This document shows, in pieces, positions 58,131-64,000 of a DNA stretch of 64,000 nucleotides; position 1 is the stretch's first letter, and every line of letters starts with the position of its first letter. The position numbers and the translations under genes are program-made. Below the pieces are notes generated by a model that saw only the letters and a program-made list of their open reading frames with translations, was not told where the DNA came from and did not search any database. This DNA is from Mycobacteriales bacterium (GTDB lineage Bacteria; Actinomycetota; Actinomycetes; Mycobacteriales; QHCD01), in contig DASXJE010000188.1 of NCBI GenBank assembly GCA_036497565.1, forward strand, positions 1 through 64,000, in the 5' to 3' direction.

Positions 58131-58712
58131 ATGAGCACTGCGGATGAAGAAATCGATCTCGGCCCGCTGGCGTGCCGGGCGGCGGAGGGCGATGCGGCCG
58201 CGACCGAGGCGCTCCTCGCCCGGGTCCGGCCGCTCATCGTGCGCTACTGCCGCGCGCGACTCGGCGGCCGCGACGGGGGGCGGGGATCTGCCGACGATGT
58301 GGCGCAGGAGGTGTGTCTCGCCGTGCTGACGGCTCTGCCCCGCTACGTCGACCGCGGCCGGCCCTTCGTCGCGTTCGCCTACGGCATCGCTGCGCACAAG
58401 GTCGTCGATGCGCAACGCCTCCACGCCGTGCGCAGCGACCCGTCGGGCGAGCTGCCGGACACCGCCGACCTCGCTGACGGACCCGAGCAGATTGCCGTCT
58501 CCGCCGAACGGACCCACGGCCTGCACCGGTTGCTGGCGATGCTCCCCGACATGCAGCGCGAGGTCGTGATCCTGCGGATCGCGGTCGGCATGTCGGCGCG
58601 TGAGGTCGCCGACTCCCTCGGAATGTCGGCCGGCGCGGTGCGGGTCGCCCAGCACCGCGCACTGAGCCGGCTGCGGATGCTCGCGGCCGCCGAGGCCGAG
58701 TTGGTCTCGTGA
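58131..58712 (+). CDS. sigD: SigD-like RNA polymerase sigma factor (ECF type)
   Basis: 193 aa. Region 2 is seen in VRPLIVRYCRARLGG and SADDVAQEVCLAVLTALPRY, then DRGRPFVAFAYGIAAHKVVD. Region 4 is LPDMQREVVILRIAVGMSAR and GMSAGAVRVAQHRALSRLR. It matches M. tuberculosis SigD as I remember it, and the next gene resembles the anti-sigma RsdA. ATG 58131 lies 151 bp after the bldM-like gene; TACAGT (58007-58012) is a possible -10. The stop overlaps the next gene by 4 nt, usual for sigma/anti-sigma pairs. Confidence 0.9.
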   Translation: MSTADEEIDLGPLACRAAEGDAAATEALLARVRPLIVRYCRARLGGRDGGRGSADDVAQEVCLAVLTALPRYVDRGRPFVAFAYGIAAHKVVDAQRLHAVRSDPSGELPDTADLADGPEQIAVSAERTHGLHRLLAMLPDMQREVVILRIAVGMSAREVADSLGMSAGAVRVAQHRALSRLRMLAAAEAELVS

Positions 58713-59632
58713 CTGTCATCGATCTCGCCGGTGACGGAGTGGGCCGGGACGACGAGCTCTGCGACGCGCTCGCCGGCCGGGCCTACGACGGTCTCCCGGA
58801 CGACGCGGTCGCGACGACGCTCGCCCAGTGGTGTGCCGACGTCGACCGGGACCATCCGTCGATCGTGCTGCCCACCGCGGAGCTGGCCGCGGCAGCGGCC
58901 CGCCGGCACGCGCGGCGGCGTACCGCCCGCGTCGTCGGCGTAGCGGCCGCGGTCGTCGTGATCTGCCTGGGGGGCCTGAGCCTGGCCCGCCAGCCCCATG
59001 CCGCCACGACGCCGAGCAGCCGGCAGGAGGTCGGCACCACCCAGTCCCAGTCCATGCACGCCCGCGCCCGGGTGTTGCAGTTGCTGCAGGCGGCGCAGCT
59101 AGCCATCGCGACACGCCGGTGGACCGACGCGGAAGCCGCCCTCATGCAGGCCCGGGTCCACCTGACCGGGGTCGGTGTCGCGGACGGCCGCGCGGCGATG
59201 TCGACGCAGCTGCTCGGCCTGCGGCAGCAGTTGAGCCGGATGGTGTCCGTCCGCGCGCCGTCGGGTCCGACGACGTCCGGCCACCCGCACCGGACCGCGG
59301 CCCACCATGTCCCGGCGCGTACCCACTCGCTGCTCGCGACCTCCGGCGGACAATCGGCCGGCGGCCAGACCGACCACCTCGCCGGCGCCGCAGCTCGTCC
59401 CACGGCGCAGGCACGACCGGCACCGACGCGATCAACTCCGGAGTCATCCCGACCACGTCCCGACGCGCCGGTCGAGCGCGCGCCGACCGGGATCAAGCAG
59501 CCCGGGATCACGCTTCCCTGGGACTCCGATCGAGGCGTCCGCACCGACCGATGGCACATCCGCGCCGAACGGCACGCCCGAGGGTGGGATCGGGCGGACG
59601 GCTGGCATCGCGACTGGCACCGCCACCGCTGA
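58709..59632 (+). CDS. rsdA: probable membrane anti-sigma factor, RsdA-like
   Basis: 307 aa with a GTG start in an overlap with sigD. The N-terminal 60 residues (DDELCDALAGRAYDGLPDDA, then LAQWCADVDRDHP) resemble the SigD-binding part of M. tuberculosis RsdA. A basic stretch RRHARRRTAR is followed by a single membrane helix (about 75-93, VVGVAAAVVVICLGGLSLA). The extracytoplasmic part is Ala/Thr/Pro/His-rich and largely disordered, ending in an unusual segment rich in Trp, His, Arg and Asp. No zinc-binding HXXXCXXC motif is seen, so it is not a ZAS-type anti-sigma. Confidence 0.75.
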   Translation: MTVIDLAGDGVGRDDELCDALAGRAYDGLPDDAVATTLAQWCADVDRDHPSIVLPTAELAAAAARRHARRRTARVVGVAAAVVVICLGGLSLARQPHAATTPSSRQEVGTTQSQSMHARARVLQLLQAAQLAIATRRWTDAEAALMQARVHLTGVGVADGRAAMSTQLLGLRQQLSRMVSVRAPSGPTTSGHPHRTAAHHVPARTHSLLATSGGQSAGGQTDHLAGAAARPTAQARPAPTRSTPESSRPRPDAPVERAPTGIKQPGITLPWDSDRGVRTDRWHIRAERHARGWDRADGWHRDWHRHR

Positions 59633-59649
59633 CCGCGTGCGCAGGTGAG

Positions 59650-60042
59650 CTAGCGCTGGCCCTCGTCGACCGACGACAGCACGCCGTCGGCGAAGCCACG
59701 CGCGTAGTCCCAGGACACGTACAGCGAGGGATCGGGGCAGAAGGCCGGCTCGTGCACGCGGGTCTGGCCCACGTCGAGCAGATGGCGCAGGTTGGCCCGC
59801 ATCAGATCCCAGCCGAAGTAATGGGGCTCGCGGCAATCGTCGCAGTCGATCACCACGCCGCGTACGCCCCGAGGAACGAGCAGCGCTTCGAAGACCTCGA
59901 GATCCTCGAGGTCGGACAGCACGTCCTGTCGTTCGGTCGGCTCCAGCGGCTCGCTGACCTCGTCGTCGTCGAGCGCGGCGGCCGGGTCGCTCGGGTCTCC
60001 GAAGAACGGGTCGAGGGGTCCGTCGTCCGTCACGCCCTCCAC
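59650..60042 (-). CDS. DUF5319 family protein
   Basis: Conserved actinobacterial protein of unknown function, 130 aa from GTG 60042 or 127 aa from GTG 60033. The shorter form has TACGGT 7 nt upstream and could be leaderless. DPFFGDPSDPAAALDDDE, the CXXC-type VIDCDDCREPHYFGWDLMR and SLYVSWDYARGFADGVL match what I remember of Rv3412, which lies at the same place next to guaB2 in M. tuberculosis. The acidic N-terminus and the Cys pair may bind a metal; that is inference. Confidence 0.8.
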   Translation of the reverse strand: MEGVTDDGPLDPFFGDPSDPAAALDDDEVSEPLEPTERQDVLSDLEDLEVFEALLVPRGVRGVVIDCDDCREPHYFGWDLMRANLRHLLDVGQTRVHEPAFCPDPSLYVSWDYARGFADGVLSSVDEGQR

Positions 60043-60047
60043 CGTAG

Positions 60048-61649
<1,602 letters not shown>

Positions 61650-61689
61650 GACCGCCCGGGAGCAGCGACCCCGTAGAGAGGTTTGAGTC

Positions 61690-62826
61690 GTGCGTGACAC
61701 CGTCGAGATCGGGCAGGGAAAGACGGCCCGGCGCGGGTATGACCTGGACGAGATCGCGATCGTGCCGACCCGGCGTACCCGCGGGTCGCAGGACGTGTCG
61801 ATCGGCTGGCAGATCGACGCCTTCCCGTTCTCGTTGCCGTTGGTGGCGCATCCCTCCGACGCGACCATGAGCCCCCGCACCGTCGCCGAGGTCGGCCGGC
61901 TCGGCGGGCTCGGTGTCCTCAACGGTGAGGGGCTGTGGGCTCGGCACGAGGACCCGACGTCGATGCTCCGCTCGGTCTGGCCCAAGGACGGCGAGGCGAT
62001 GGACGCGCGCGCGGTCACCCGTCGCCTGCAGGCCTCCTACGTCGACCCGATCCGGCCTGACCTGCTCGCCGACCGGGTCGAGGAGCTACGCCGGTCGGGG
62101 AGTACGACGGCGGTGCGTCTCTCGCCGCAGCACACGATGGAGCTGGCTCCGGTGCTGCTCGACGGCGGGATCGACATGCTGGTCATTCAGGGCACCATCG
62201 TCTCCGCCGAGCACGTCTCCGAGCACACCGCGCCGCTGAACCTCAAGGAGTTCATCGCCGACCTCGACGTCCCGGTGATCGTCGGGGGATGCGCGACCTA
62301 CCAGACCGCCCTGCACCTGATGCGCACCGGCGCCGCCGGCGTGATCGTCGGGATGGGGGCCGACGGCTTCGCCACCTCCGACGACGTACTCGGCATCCGG
62401 GTGCCGATGGCGAGCGCCATCGCCGACGCCGCCGCGGCGCGGCGGGACTACCTCGACGAGACCGGTGGCCGCTACGTCCACGTCATCGCCGACGGCGGGA
62501 TCGAGTGCAGCGGCGCCATCGCGAAGGCCATCGCCTGCGGTGCCGACGCGGTGATGCTGGGCAGCCCGCTGGCGGCGGCCGAGGAGGCACCGGCGGCAGG
62601 GGCCTGGTGGCACACCGCCGCCGCCCACCCGAAGCTTCCCCGCGGCCTGGTCGCGCCGCCCCGCGAGCCGGTGGGCCCGCTGCAGACCCTGCTCAACGGG
62701 CCCTCGGACGACCCGACCGGCGAGGCCAACCTCTTCGGCGGCCTGCGCCGCTCGATGGCCAAGACCGGATTCTCCGACCTCAAGGAGTTCCAGCGGGTCG
62801 AGCTCACGCTCGGCACGCCCGCCTGA
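61690..62826 (+). CDS. guaB3: GuaB3 family IMPDH-related protein
   Basis: 378 aa with a GTG start. It has the IMPDH/GMPR barrel (GYDLDEIAIVPTRRTRGSQD, then YVHVIADGGIECSGAIAKAI and ADAVMLGSPLAAAEEA) but no CBS domains. Where IMPDH has the catalytic Cys loop it reads GMGADGFATSDDVLGI, with no Cys in the loop. GuaB3 proteins follow guaB in most actinobacteria. Reports of activity differ between lineages, so I do not assign a reaction. Confidence 0.85.
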   Translation: MRDTVEIGQGKTARRGYDLDEIAIVPTRRTRGSQDVSIGWQIDAFPFSLPLVAHPSDATMSPRTVAEVGRLGGLGVLNGEGLWARHEDPTSMLRSVWPKDGEAMDARAVTRRLQASYVDPIRPDLLADRVEELRRSGSTTAVRLSPQHTMELAPVLLDGGIDMLVIQGTIVSAEHVSEHTAPLNLKEFIADLDVPVIVGGCATYQTALHLMRTGAAGVIVGMGADGFATSDDVLGIRVPMASAIADAAAARRDYLDETGGRYVHVIADGGIECSGAIAKAIACGADAVMLGSPLAAAEEAPAAGAWWHTAAAHPKLPRGLVAPPREPVGPLQTLLNGPSDDPTGEANLFGGLRRSMAKTGFSDLKEFQRVELTLGTPA

Positions 62827-62848
62827 CGCCTGCCGCTCCCCACCAGCG

Positions 62849-62923
62849 GTGCCCTTGCTGCGCGCAGCTGTCCCCTTGCTGCGCGCAGCTGTCCCCTTGC
62901 TCCGCCCAGCGAAGCAAGGGCAC
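62849..62923 (+). repeat. 21-bp tandem repeats within a larger inverted repeat after guaB3
   Basis: CCCTTGCTGCGCGCAGCTGTC occurs at 62852-62872 and 62873-62893, with a partial third copy from 62894. Each contains the palindrome GCTGCGCGCAGC. The outer arms GTGCCCTTGCT (62849-62859) and AGCAAGGGCAC (62913-62923) pair perfectly over 11 bp. The AGCAAGGG end can pair with any of the three CCCTTGCT copies. It probably acts as terminator of guaB-guaB3, but the tandem form is unusual. Confidence 0.8.
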
Positions 62924-62999
62924 AGGGCGGCGTCGAGGTGTCTACGGCCGCCGGCGGCCAATCCGGCGACGGCCCGCGCATCACCTGATAGACACTGGT

Positions 63000-63013
63000 T
63001 TACTGGCCAGTAA
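63000..63013 (+). promoter_or_regulatory. palindromic operator candidate before the acyl-CoA dehydrogenase gene
   Basis: TTACTGGCCAGTAA is a perfect 14-bp palindrome ending 17 bp before the ATG at 63031. The form fits TetR-family operators that control fatty-acid degradation genes. AAGGGTGG follows as ribosome-binding site. Confidence 0.6.
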
Positions 63014-63030
63014 CTAGAAGGGTGGGTGGC

Positions 63031-64000
63031 ATGACGGAGACGCCGCAGGTGAGCGAACGACAGGCCCGCACGCTCGCCGAAGAGTCCCGGGACACCGAGT
63101 GGCGCAAGCCCAGCTTCGGCAAGGAACTGTTCCTCGGCCGGTTCCGTCCCGATCTCATCCACCCGCATCCCCGGCCGCGAGCGGACGACGTCGAGCGCGG
63201 CGAGGCGTTCCTCGCTCGGCTGGAGGCGTTCTGCCGCACCGAGGTCGACCCGCGGGAGATCGAGCGCACCGCGAAGGTCCCCGACCGGGTCGTGAAGGGC
63301 CTGGCCGACCTCGGCGCTCTCGGCATGAAGATCGACGTCGAGTACGGCGGCCTCGGGCTCTCCCAGCTCTACTACAACCGGGCGCTGGCGATGGTGGGCC
63401 AGGCGCACGCCGCGCTCGCCACCCTGCTCTCGGCGCACCAGTCGATCGGCCTGCCGCAGCCGCTGAAGTTCGCCGGCACCGAGGAACAGCGGCGCACCTA
63501 CCTGCCGCGCTGCGCGAAGGACGAGATCAGCGCGTTCCTGCTCACCGAGCCCGACGTGGGCAGCGACCCGGCCCGCATGCATTCCACCGCCGTACCGACC
63601 GAGGACGGCAGCGGCTACGTGCTCAACGGCACGAAGCTGTGGACCACCAACGGCGTAGTCGCGTCGCTGTTGATCGTCATGGCCACCGTGCCCAAGTCGC
63701 CCGGGCATCGCGGCGGCATTAGCGCCTTCATCGTCGAGTCGTCGTCGCCGGGCGTCGAGGTGCTGCACCGCAACGCCTTCATGGGCCTGCGCGGCATCGA
63801 GAACGGCGTCACCCGGTTCACCGACGTCCGGATCCCGGCCGAGAACCTCGTCGGCGAGGAGGGCCGCGGGCTGCGGATCGCGCTCACGACACTCAACACC
63901 GGTCGGCTCTCGCTGCCGGCGATCTGCGCGGGTACGGCGAAGTGGTCGGCGATGGTGGCCCGGGAGTGGGGCGCCGGGCGGATCCAATGGGGACACGCCG
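63031..64000 (+). CDS. acyl-CoA dehydrogenase (5' part, runs off the window)
   Basis: At least 323 aa, no stop before the window end. The FAD enzyme of beta-oxidation type shows ATLLSAHQSIGLPQPLKFAG, the substrate/FAD loop AFLLTEPDVGSDPARMHSTA, LNGTKLWTTNGVVASLLIVM and NAFMGLRGIENGVTRFTDVR with the following VGEEGRGLRIALTTLNTGRL. An N-terminal extension of about 60 residues before the first helix domain suggests a larger acyl-CoA dehydrogenase with an extra C-terminal part. The catalytic Glu would lie beyond the window. It has its own promoter region with the palindrome at 63000. Confidence 0.88.
   Translation, partial: MTETPQVSERQARTLAEESRDTEWRKPSFGKELFLGRFRPDLIHPHPRPRADDVERGEAFLARLEAFCRTEVDPREIERTAKVPDRVVKGLADLGALGMKIDVEYGGLGLSQLYYNRALAMVGQAHAALATLLSAHQSIGLPQPLKFAGTEEQRRTYLPRCAKDEISAFLLTEPDVGSDPARMHSTAVPTEDGSGYVLNGTKLWTTNGVVASLLIVMATVPKSPGHRGGISAFIVESSSPGVEVLHRNAFMGLRGIENGVTRFTDVRIPAENLVGEEGRGLRIALTTLNTGRLSLPAICAGTAKWSAMVAREWGAGRIQWGHA

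Overview
The window is a gene-dense, very GC-rich stretch of an actinobacterial chromosome. The evidence is the gene order (rplJL-rpoBC-str-S10-spc-alpha, then glmM-glmS-alr-tsaEBD-groESL), the WhiB-family iron-sulfur regulator, BldM-like and SigD/RsdA-like genes, a CIRCE-controlled groESL operon, frequent GTG starts, ATGA/GTGA gene overlaps and apparently leaderless promoters. I cannot name the genus. The order from tsaE to guaB matches what I remember of both Streptomyces (whiD-bldM-sigD-guaB) and Mycobacterium (groEL1-whiB3-sigD-rsdA-guaB2-guaB3).

Layout. 1-9099: rplJ leader with attenuator, rplJ, rplL, rpoB, rpoC. 9119-9821: rpoC terminator and a small methyltransferase gene. 9818-14375: str operon promoter, rpsL, rpsG, fusA, tuf. 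14488-24305: unbroken S10 plus spc ribosomal clusters (rpsJ to rplO). 24465-27271: secY, adk, map. 27278-28251: a DUF1707 membrane protein and a GNAT gene lying between map and infA. 28424-33144: infA, rpmJ, rpsM, rpsK, rpsD, rpoA, rplQ, truA. 33145-38444: accessory block with a secreted glycoside-hydrolase-like protein, a mycothiol-dependent-type enzyme, a reverse-strand methyltransferase and an ABC-F ATPase. 38474-39617: rplM-rpsI. 39713-46256: glmM, glmS, a palindromic repeat cluster, acpS, nnr and alr, all for cell-wall and cofactor metabolism. 46253-51523: hydrolase, uracil-DNA glycosylase, tsaE, a reverse-strand lipoprotein, tsaB, rimI, tsaD. 51520-53318: a dipeptide epimerase plus an NlpC/P60 peptidase that look like a muropeptide-recycling pair. 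53309-54496: reverse-strand THUMP-like methyltransferase. 54547-56724: groES-groEL. 56812-60042: whiB3/whiD-like, bldM-like, sigD-like, rsdA-like and DUF5319 genes. 60141-62826: guaB and guaB3. 63031-64000: 5' part of an acyl-CoA dehydrogenase gene that runs off the window.

How it fits together. The first half is the core transcription and translation machinery. Its zinc-binding ribosomal proteins S14, S4 and L36 are all the cysteine-containing forms. The second half joins UDP-GlcNAc and D-alanine supply, possible recycling of wall peptides, the t6A tRNA-modification genes, the chaperonin, and a small developmental or stress regulatory block.

No rRNA, tRNA, CRISPR array, insertion sequence or prophage was seen. 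The most unusual observations are: a duplicated palindrome pair whose arms changed in a compensating way between glmS and acpS; a BldM-like regulator with Gly at the phospho-acceptor position; a ribosomal protein S12 with Arg at position 88; truA with no ordinary start codon; and a -10-like box exactly 6 nt before the start codon of several genes.
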